Shown here in pieces: positions 1-4,545 of a stretch of 5,237 nt of DNA (positions are counted from its first letter, which is position 1; every line of letters starts with the position of its first letter). A program made the translations under genes and the position numbers. Under the pieces are notes generated by a model. It saw only the letters and a list, made by a program, of their open reading frames with translations. It did no database searches and had not been told where the DNA came from. This stretch comes from Nocardioides sp. (GTDB lineage Bacteria; Actinomycetota; Actinomycetes; Propionibacteriales; Nocardioidaceae). The stretch spans positions 1 through 5,237 of the forward strand of contig JAKFXV010000288.1 of assembly GCA_021731205.1 (NCBI GenBank), given 5' to 3'.

Positions 1-30
1 GATGATGGCGACGACGGGGGCTTCGGGCAC
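1..30 (-). CDS. purK: Probable PurK N-terminus (partial, runs off left edge)
   Basis: Only the first ten codons are visible, reading VPEAPVVAII from a GTG at 30-28. An in-frame TAG at 42-40 lies just upstream, and no other ATG/GTG/TTG falls between it and the GTG, so this is the only possible start in the window. A short polar lead followed by APVVA plus hydrophobic residues is how actinobacterial PurK proteins begin, before the glycine-rich GGGQLARM segment, which would lie outside the window. PurK is the ATP-grasp enzyme N5-carboxyaminoimidazole ribonucleotide synthase of de novo purine synthesis. In M. tuberculosis purK lies close to birA and the PH-domain gene, which supports the call. 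It follows the winged-helix gene by 20 nt on the same strand, so co-transcription is likely. The ribosome site is weak (TTAGG about 11 nt upstream). The identification rests on ten residues plus synteny and is an inference. Confidence 0.55.
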   Translation of the reverse strand, partial: MPEAPVVAII

Positions 31-50
31 GAGGAGAGCCTAAGGGAGCC

Positions 51-365
51 TCAGACGCGAGCCGGGGCGGCCTGCTCGAATCGCAGCCCCCGACCACGCA
101 ACGTGGTGATCAGGGTCGGGCGTCGCGGATCGTCGCCCAGCTTGCGCCGCACCCAGCCGAGATGGACGTCGATCGTCTTCGATGAACCCCAGAAGTTCGT
201 ATGCCACACCTCGCGCATCAACTGATCGCGGGTGACGACCTCCCCCGGCCGCGCGATCAGCGCGCACAGCAGGTCGAACTCCTTGCGAGACAGGTTCAGT
301 TCCCGGTCACCTCGCCAGACGCGACGGGCTTCGGGATCCACCTGGATGTCTTGGACGCGGTACAT
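51..365 (-). CDS. Stand-alone OmpR/PhoB-type winged-helix DNA-binding protein
   Basis: This 104-residue protein consists almost entirely of a C-terminal-type response-regulator effector domain (Trans_reg_C family). The visible landmarks are the N-terminal beta strands with LNLSRKEFDLLCAL at about residues 23-36, PGEVVTRDQLMREVW at 40-54, a recognition helix KTIDVHLGWVRRKLG at 63-77, and the wing LITTLRGRGLRF at 85-96. These follow the OmpR/PhoB pattern closely. There is no receiver domain, and in-frame translation upstream meets a stop at 434-432 after 22 codons, so none has been missed by a wrong start. The ATG at 365 has only a weak TAGG ribosome site about 9 nt upstream. The gene sits 66 nt downstream of the cyclase gene and 20 nt upstream of the probable purK. 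An AT-rich gap with a palindrome precedes it. It presumably binds DNA and regulates transcription, but its targets and input signal cannot be seen. Confidence 0.9.
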   Translation of the reverse strand: MYRVQDIQVDPEARRVWRGDRELNLSRKEFDLLCALIARPGEVVTRDQLMREVWHTNFWGSSKTIDVHLGWVRRKLGDDPRRPTLITTLRGRGLRFEQAAPARV

Positions 366-385
366 GCGGACAAGCCTAGGTATTT

Positions 386-422
386 TTCGTATGGCGGGAG
401 CCGTTTTACGAATATTCGTATG
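386..422. promoter_or_regulatory. AT-rich gap with repeated TTCGTATG half-sites; possible operator/promoter
   Basis: The 66-nt gap between the cyclase stop and the winged-helix start is much richer in A+T than the surrounding genes. It carries TTCGTATG twice as a direct repeat (386-393 and 415-422, offset 29 nt), and an inverted copy of the core (TACGAA, 407-412). The second direct copy and the inverted core together form a 14-bp palindrome. The arrangement suggests binding of a dimeric regulator or an internal promoter for the winged-helix and purK genes. I could not identify a convincing -35/-10 pair on the minus strand. A regulatory role is inferred from composition and symmetry only. Confidence 0.4.
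407..420. repeat. 14-bp perfect palindrome TACGAATATTCGTA
   Basis: TACGAATATTCGTA equals its own reverse complement over all 14 bases. It starts 12 nt past the cyclase stop codon and 42 nt upstream of the winged-helix start. The stem would be weak as RNA (five pairs around an ATAT loop) and there is no GC-rich stem, so it looks more like a protein-binding site than a terminator. Confidence 0.7.
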
Positions 423-431
423 ACGAGTGGC

Positions 432-1355
432 TCAATGCCGGCGTACGGCCAGGGGCTCCACGATGCCGAAGCCGCGCACCGGTCGGCCCGGCAGCCGCCG
501 CGTCTCGAAGAGCTCGGCGGGCAGCGCTGCGGCTGTCTCGGCGTCGACGATCAGCCGGTTGCGGCGGGCGACGGCGGTCAGTCGGGCGGCGAGGTTCACC
601 GGTGGACCGAACACGTCACCGAGTTGCATCACGACCGATCCGGTCGCCAGGCCGACCCGGACATCGGGCATCCGAGCGTCCCGGCCGATCACCGTGATGA
701 TGCCTTCGGCCGTCTCGACGGCACCAACCGCGTCGTCGTTGACGAACAGCACCGAGTCGCCCAGCGACTTGATCACGCGCCCGTTGCGGCCCGCGACCAC
801 ATCCGCGCACCGCGACTCGAAGACCTCCACCAGGTCTCCGATCCGGTCTTCGCGCAGAGTGTTGGACAGCGTGGTGAACGCCACCATGTCGGCGAAACCC
901 ACGGTGAGCCGTCCGGTCCTCGCGAGCTCGGACTCCGTCGGGGCCGCGGTTCTGGCAATCGCAGCGGCGAGATGGCGCCGCCATGCGTAGACCATCAGCT
1001 GCTCGAACGGGCCTTCCAGTTCCCCCAACAGTTCCACCCGGGTGGCGAGCGTGGCCACCTGCCAGTCAGCCAACCGCGCCATCGTCTGGCCGAGCGCCCG
1101 GGTGAGGTTCACGGCGGTGTCCAGATCAAGCACTTGTGAGTCCACGGTCGACCCAAGGGCTTCGAGGGCCGCGACATCGGAGTGGGTGAAGGCGACCGCG
1201 TCGCCGTACTCCGGGAACCCGAACGCGCGCCAGAGGCGTTTGGCGATCGCCGGATCGAGGCCGCTGACCTGGGCCGCCTGCTCGGCCGTGAACACCGGGT
1301 CTACGCCGACCGCGGGGTCGACATCCTGGCCGTCGGGCCGCTCAGGTTCCGTCAT
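432..1355 (-). CDS. Class III adenylyl/guanylyl cyclase with N-terminal regulatory domain
   Basis: This 307-residue soluble protein makes a cyclic nucleotide, most likely cAMP from ATP. The catalytic domain spans about residues 148-306. All six canonical class III residues are visible: metal-binding D156 (GFADMVAFT) and D200 (LGDSVLF), purine-specifying K196 (RVIKSLGD) and D247 (GDVFG), and transition-state N254 and R258 (VNLAARL). The Lys/Asp pair is the adenylyl cyclase signature. Residues 20-110 resemble the helical regulatory domain that precedes the catalytic domain in Rv1264-type mycobacterial cyclases. They begin with a helix-turn-helix-like FTAEQAAQVSGLD stretch, and a linker helix at about 120-137 leads into the catalytic domain. 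No membrane segment or HAMP domain is seen. The start overlaps the end of the PH gene by 14 nt and lacks a clear ribosome site, which suggests translational coupling. A class III enzyme works as a dimer, and here one chain carries all the catalytic residues, so a homodimer would have two active sites. Confidence 0.93.
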   Translation of the reverse strand: MTEPERPDGQDVDPAVGVDPVFTAEQAAQVSGLDPAIAKRLWRAFGFPEYGDAVAFTHSDVAALEALGSTVDSQVLDLDTAVNLTRALGQTMARLADWQVATLATRVELLGELEGPFEQLMVYAWRRHLAAAIARTAAPTESELARTGRLTVGFADMVAFTTLSNTLREDRIGDLVEVFESRCADVVAGRNGRVIKSLGDSVLFVNDDAVGAVETAEGIITVIGRDARMPDVRVGLATGSVVMQLGDVFGPPVNLAARLTAVARRNRLIVDAETAAALPAELFETRRLPGRPVRGFGIVEPLAVRRH

Positions 1356-1845
1356 GACGCGGATGCAGATCGTTGAGCAACTTCACGATCTGTCGATGCG
1401 TGTCCTCCACGTGCGGAATGTCGTGCAACTTGACGCTGCCGTGGGTGCTGGCGTCGCTGACGACCAGCGTTCCGCAACCCAGCAGCCGATCGATGACCCC
1501 GTGTTCGTAGGCCACGTCGCTGATGCGAGCCAGCGGGATGTCGTGACCGCGGCGGGTGAGGATGCCGCTGCGGGTGATCAGCCGGCGATCGGTGACGGTG
1601 TAGTTCGCCACGAACCAGTCGAGGAAGGGGATCACCACCAACCAGAGGCTGAGCGCCGCTGCCCCGACCCACAACACCCAGGCGCCCACCCCGCCGGCGA
1701 AAAAGCTCATCGCGAGCGACGCCACCAGCGCGACTGCGAGGATGACGACCAGCCAGAGCAGCGGCACCAGCAGCGCCTTGACGTGCGTCCGGGTGTCGAT
1801 GACGACGGTTTCGCCTTCATTGAGCAATCGCGGTGAGATACCCAC
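1342..1845 (-). CDS. Two-TM bacterial PH-domain membrane protein (Rv3278c-like)
   Basis: This 167-residue protein has two hydrophobic segments at about residues 24-46 and 54-74, then a cytoplasmic bacterial PH (bPH_2/YdbS-like) domain from about 80 to 157. The domain shows the family pattern YTVTDRRLITRSGILTRR, DIPLARISDV, and DRLLGCGTLVV. I use the GTG at 1845 as start because GAGAGGA (1859-1853) sits 7 nt before it, and because the N-terminal stretch (LLNEGETVVIDTRTHVKAL) lines up with the start of mycobacterial homologues. The upstream gene birA ends 12 nt before this start, and the ribosome site overlaps birA's TGA. The gene's own end overlaps the cyclase start by 14 nt. Its biochemical role is unknown. 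In mycobacteria a homologue also follows birA, so the association with biotin ligase is conserved rather than accidental. Confidence 0.9.
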   Translation of the reverse strand: MGISPRLLNEGETVVIDTRTHVKALLVPLLWLVVILAVALVASLAMSFFAGGVGAWVLWVGAAALSLWLVVIPFLDWFVANYTVTDRRLITRSGILTRRGHDIPLARISDVAYEHGVIDRLLGCGTLVVSDASTHGSVKLHDIPHVEDTHRQIVKLLNDLHPRHDGT

Positions 1846-1852
1846 CCGTGGA

Positions 1853-1859
1853 TCCTCTC
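1853..1859 (-). promoter_or_regulatory. Ribosome binding site of PH-domain gene, overlapping birA stop
   Basis: On the minus strand GAGAGGA precedes the GTG start at 1845 with 7 nt spacing and shares its first two bases with the TGA stop of birA. It decides the GTG start and indicates coupled translation of the two genes. Confidence 0.65.
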
Positions 1860-2676
1860 ATTCCGCGGCGCGGATGTGCACCACATCGCCCGCTCCGATG
1901 GACCGCGCCCCGGCCGCGGTCGCGACGACCAGCCGGCCCGCTGAGTCGATCCCGGTTGCCCGGCCGACCACGGCCGACCCGTCGGGAAGCTCCGCCCGCA
2001 CGGCCCGGCCCAGGGTTCCGCAGGCATCGGCGTACGCCGACCGCAGCCCGGGTCCACCCGCCCAGAGCCCCGTCTCCCACCGGTCGTAGTGCAGGCGCAG
2101 CGACTCAAGCAGGTCGACCAGCAGTTCGGTGCGATCCGGCGCTGCGCCGGCACTGAGCACCAGCGAGGTCGCCGACGGGACCGGCAGCTCGCCCTCGGAC
2201 ATGGACACGTTCAACCCGATGCCGACGACGGCCGCCGGACCCCCCGGTGAGTCGACCCGCTCGACGAGCAGACCGGCCACCTTGCGCTCCCCGATCAGCA
2301 CGTCGTTTGGCCACTTCAGCTCACTGGCGAAGCCCCCGGTCGACAGGACGCGGTGCACGGCGTACCCCGCGAGCAGGGGCAACCAGGGCCAGGCCCCGGG
2401 GAGGGCGGTCGGCCGCCAGAGCACAGAGAACGTCAGCGCAGATCGCGCCGGAGCCGTCCAGCTCCGGTCGAGGCGTCCGCGCCCTGCACTCTGGTGCTCG
2501 GCTACGACGACCGTGCCCGCCGGTGCGCCGTCCCGAGCCAAGCGGGCCACCTCGGCATTGGTGGAGTCGAGCGCGTCGACGACCCGCACGTCGAAGCCGA
2601 GCAGGCCGCCCAGCAGACCTGCGTCGAGCCGTGGACGGTCCGGCCTGCCATCGGGCGGCACGGCGCGAACATCCAT
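1858..2676 (-). CDS. birA: Biotin--[acetyl-CoA carboxylase] ligase (group I BirA, no HTH)
   Basis: This 272-residue biotin-protein ligase activates biotin as biotinyl-AMP and transfers it to the lysine of biotin carboxyl-carrier domains, here presumably on the acyl-CoA carboxylase alpha subunit. Visible motifs are the substrate-binding STN at 38-40, the biotinyl-AMP loop GRGR at 65-68, LTFSVLW at 81-87, KWPND with the catalytic lysine at 121-125, KVAGLLVE at 132-139 and VGIGLNV at 151-157. The small C-terminal domain follows (about 225-270). The N-terminus starts directly with the catalytic domain, so the DNA-binding helix-turn-helix of E. coli BirA is absent. The ATG at 2676 gives a length close to mycobacterial BirA. 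An in-frame ATG at 2778 would add 34 atypical residues and lie inside the divergent carboxylase gene, so I rejected it. The gene heads the minus-strand cluster. Confidence 0.95.
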   Translation of the reverse strand: MDVRAVPPDGRPDRPRLDAGLLGGLLGFDVRVVDALDSTNAEVARLARDGAPAGTVVVAEHQSAGRGRLDRSWTAPARSALTFSVLWRPTALPGAWPWLPLLAGYAVHRVLSTGGFASELKWPNDVLIGERKVAGLLVERVDSPGGPAAVVGIGLNVSMSEGELPVPSATSLVLSAGAAPDRTELLVDLLESLRLHYDRWETGLWAGGPGLRSAYADACGTLGRAVRAELPDGSAVVGRATGIDSAGRLVVATAAGARSIGAGDVVHIRAAE

Positions 2677-2725
2677 GGCACTAGATTGACGCACGCCGTC
2701 CCAGCTCGCACACCTGGAGGAGTCG
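2677..2725. promoter_or_regulatory. 49-bp divergent intergenic region between birA and accD
   Basis: This short gap must hold the start of both divergent transcripts, unless one promoter lies inside a gene. On the plus strand TAGATT (2682-2687) fits a TANNNT -10 element about 38 nt before the accD ATG, but no good -35 precedes it. On the minus strand no clear -10 is visible. TTGACG at 2686-2691 resembles a -35 but has no -10 at the right distance. Only the position makes a promoter likely; the exact elements are unsure. Confidence 0.4.
2716..2722 (+). promoter_or_regulatory. Strong ribosome binding site of accD
   Basis: GGAGGAG lies 3 nt before the ATG at 2726 (about 5 nt from the GGAGG core). 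It is the strongest Shine-Dalgarno match I noticed in the window and fixes the carboxylase start. Confidence 0.75.
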
Positions 2726-4321
2726 ATGACCGACCTGCCCGACGCGGGCGCGCTCGACCTGCACACCACAGCCGGCAAGCTGGCCGACCTCGAGCAGCGC
2801 CTCGACGAGGCCGTGCACGCCGCGTCGCAGGCTGCGATCGAGAAGCAGCACGCGAAGGGCCGGCTGACCGCACGGGAGCGGATCGCGCTGTTGTTCGACG
2901 AGGGGTCGTTCGTCGAGCTCGATGAGCTGGCGCGGCACCGCTCGACCGCTTTCGGGCTGCAAGCCCGGCGGCCCTACGGCGATGGCGTGATCACCGGCTA
3001 CGGCACGGTCGACGGTCGTCAGGTGTGCGTGTTCTCGCAGGACTTCACGATCTTCGGCGGCTCACTCGGCGAGGTCTACGGCGAGAAGATCACCAAGGTC
3101 ATGGATCTCGCCGTGCGCACCGGGTCTCCCATCGTCGGGATCAACGAGGGCGCGGGGGCCAGGATCCAGGAGGGCGTCGTCTCCCTGGGTTTGTACGGCG
3201 AGATCTTCAAGCGCAACGTGCACGCGTCCGGCGTCATCCCGCAGATCTCGTTGATCATGGGCTCCTGCGCCGGTGGCCACGTGTACTCGCCGGCCGTCAC
3301 GGACTTCACCGTGATGGTCGACGGCGGTTCCTACATGTTCATCACCGGCCCGGAGGTGATCAAGACGGTCACGGGTGAGGACGTGACGATGGAGGAGCTA
3401 GGCGGAGCCCGCACCCACAACACCCGATCGGGCAACGCGCACTACCTCGGCGCCGACGAGGAGGACGCGATCGAGTACGTCAAGTCGCTGCTGTCGTTCC
3501 TGCCTTCGAACAACCTCGACCTCGCGCCGGTCCTCGACGACGGCGCAGCGGACCTGTCCCCCGCGCCGTCGGACCTCGCGCTGGACGTCGTGATCCCGGA
3601 CTCGCCCAATCAGCCCTACGACATCCACGAGGTCGTCCGCGCGGTGGTGGACGAGGGGGAGTTCTTGGAGGTGCAGGCGCTGTTCGCGCCCAACATCGTG
3701 ATCGGGTTCGGTCGGGTCGAGGGCGCTTCGGTCGGCGTCGTGGCCAACCAGCCGATGCACTTCGCCGGCACGCTCGACATCGATGCTTCCGAGAAGGCCG
3801 CGCGCTTCGTGCGGTTCTGCGACGCGTTCAACCTGCCGGTGCTCACGTTCGTGGACGTCCCGGGGTTCTTGCCGGGCACCGACCAGGAGTGGGACGGCAT
3901 CATCCGGCGCGGCGCCAAGCTGATCTATGCGTACGCCGAAGCCACCGTTCCCCTGGTCACCGTGATCACCCGCAAGGCCTACGGCGGGGCGTACGACGTG
4001 ATGGGGTCCAAGCATCTCGGCGCCGACGTCAACCTCGCGTGGCCGACGGCTCAGATCGCCGTGATGGGAGCCCAGGGAGCGGTCAACATCCTCTACCGCA
4101 AGGAACTCGCGGCGTCCGACGACCCGGCTGCGCTCCGGGCCGAGCTGATCGACGACTACGAGACCACTCTGGCCAACCCCTACATCGCCGCCGAGCGCGG
4201 CTACGTCGACGCCGTGATCTCCCCCCACGAGACCCGCGCCGAGATCACCAAGGCGCTGCGGCTGCTGCGCACCAAACGCGCCTCGCTCCCCCCCAAGAAG
4301 CACGGCAACATCCCCCTATGA
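2726..4321 (+). CDS. accD5: Acyl-CoA (propionyl-CoA type) carboxylase beta subunit, carboxyltransferase
   Basis: This full-length 531-residue carboxyltransferase moves the carboxyl group from carboxybiotin to an acyl-CoA, giving methylmalonyl-CoA from propionyl-CoA (and possibly malonyl-CoA). It has the two crotonase-like halves of the PccB/AccD5 family. The first contains [12 protein letters not shown] at 139-150 and the oxyanion-hole glycines G183-G184 in [12 protein letters not shown]. The second contains [10 protein letters not shown] at 375-384 and the second oxyanion pair G420-G421 in KAYGGAYD. D424, directly after GGAY, corresponds by recall to the Asp that sets propionyl preference in Streptomyces PccB (its residue 422). 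The C-terminus KKHGNIPL is typical. A strong GGAGGAG site precedes the ATG. The stop overlaps the start of the epsilon gene as ATGA, and birA is divergent 49 bp away. The biotinylated alpha subunit is not in the window. The accD5 symbol rests on similarity and on gene context; pccB would be an equivalent name. Confidence 0.95.
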   Translation: MTDLPDAGALDLHTTAGKLADLEQRLDEAVHAASQAAIEKQHAKGRLTARERIALLFDEGSFVELDELARHRSTAFGLQARRPYGDGVITGYGTVDGRQVCVFSQDFTIFGGSLGEVYGEKITKVMDLAVRTGSPIVGINEGAGARIQEGVVSLGLYGEIFKRNVHASGVIPQISLIMGSCAGGHVYSPAVTDFTVMVDGGSYMFITGPEVIKTVTGEDVTMEELGGARTHNTRSGNAHYLGADEEDAIEYVKSLLSFLPSNNLDLAPVLDDGAADLSPAPSDLALDVVIPDSPNQPYDIHEVVRAVVDEGEFLEVQALFAPNIVIGFGRVEGASVGVVANQPMHFAGTLDIDASEKAARFVRFCDAFNLPVLTFVDVPGFLPGTDQEWDGIIRRGAKLIYAYAEATVPLVTVITRKAYGGAYDVMGSKHLGADVNLAWPTAQIAVMGAQGAVNILYRKELAASDDPAALRAELIDDYETTLANPYIAAERGYVDAVISPHETRAEITKALRLLRTKRASLPPKKHGNIPL

Positions 4322-4545
4322 GCCGACCCGTCACTCATGCGCCCACATCTGCGGCGTGTCGATTCGTGATTGACGGGTCGGCAACCGACGAGGAGGTCGC
4401 AGCCGTCGCGCTCGCGGTGAGCATCCTGACTCGGGAACCCGTGGCCTCGGCTCCGGTGAGTCCGCCGCCCGGGCGGTGGGGCTCACCGGAGCACGGTCTG
4501 CGCCAGCCCCTTCATGCGGGGCCGGGCAAGTGGAAGGCGCCCTAG
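4318..4545 (+). CDS. accE5: Acyl-CoA carboxylase epsilon subunit
   Basis: This 75-residue protein matches the small actinobacterial epsilon subunit (ACC_epsilon family), which binds the alpha and beta subunits and stabilises or stimulates the complex. The N-terminal part [23 protein letters not shown] (16-37) follows the family's short strand followed by an EE-containing helix. After a proline-rich linker (about 41-51), the C-terminus [20 protein letters not shown] (53-72) carries the conserved W, LR and G-P-G-x-W positions. Its ATG overlaps the accD stop (ATGA), so translation is coupled. An open frame runs further upstream, but that part is an out-of-frame shadow of accD. The stop TAG (4543-4545) overlaps the stop of the convergent hydrolase. 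The linker codons lie in a long hairpin (4450-4492). Low sequence conservation is normal for this family, so the context weighs heavily in the call. Confidence 0.9.
   Translation: MSRPVTHAPTSAACRFVIDGSATDEEVAAVALAVSILTREPVASAPVSPPPGRWGSPEHGLRQPLHAGPGKWKAP
4450..4492 (+). repeat. 43-nt hairpin-forming inverted repeat inside accE; candidate terminator
   Basis: The outer arms GCTCCGGTGAG (4450-4460) and CTCACCGGAGC (4482-4492) are perfect 11-bp complements. The interior holds the 12-bp palindrome CCGCCCGGGCGG (4465-4476). Between them the strands still pair (C-G at 4463/4478 and 4462/4479, G-U wobbles at 4464/4477 and 4461/4480), leaving only G4481 bulged. The transcript could therefore fold into one nearly continuous stem of about 19-21 pairs. 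It lies in codons for the proline-rich linker of the epsilon subunit and ends 50 nt before its stop. No U-tract follows. As the two convergent genes leave no intergenic space, it may act as a bidirectional terminator or 3' stability element; this is inference. Confidence 0.6.

Noticed and set aside
2..43. Plus-strand frame ending in TAA at 41-43 (MMATTGASGTRRA), as a possible tail of a convergent gene such as a GtrA-like protein
   Set aside because: The residues show no recognisable C-terminus. The opposite strand gives a PurK-like N-terminus with its own start codon and a matching gene context.
407..420. Palindrome as rho-independent terminator of the cyclase gene
   Set aside because: The stem is short and AT-rich, with only five pairs around a four-base loop. 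It is too weak to terminate, and the downstream gene is likely co-transcribed.
201..1139. Long plus-strand open frame of 312 codons opposite the cyclase and winged-helix genes
   Set aside because: The composition (rich in R, H, D, G and Q) is that of an antisense shadow in GC-rich DNA. The opposite strand encodes proteins with intact catalytic motifs.
1042..1836. Plus-strand open frame of 264 codons opposite the PH and cyclase genes
   Set aside because: It shows no family motif, and its composition is typical of an antisense frame. It runs over two well-supported genes.
2686..2714. TTGACG at 2686-2691 as the -35 box of an accD promoter
   Set aside because: The sequence about 17 nt downstream (CACACC) is not a -10 element and would put transcription start on the ribosome site.
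2677..2778. Longer birA start at the ATG at 2778
   Set aside because: It would add 34 residues unlike any BirA N-terminus and overlap the divergent accD coding region and its ribosome site. The ATG at 2676 gives a normal length.
3398..4303. Minus-strand open frame of 301 codons opposite accD
   Set aside because: It is antisense to the second half of a clear carboxyltransferase and shows no domain pattern.
3889..4317. Upstream extension of the epsilon subunit frame into accD
   Set aside because: This part is an arginine-rich out-of-frame reading of accD. The epsilon family is small, and the ATG at 4318 in the ATGA overlap gives its usual size.
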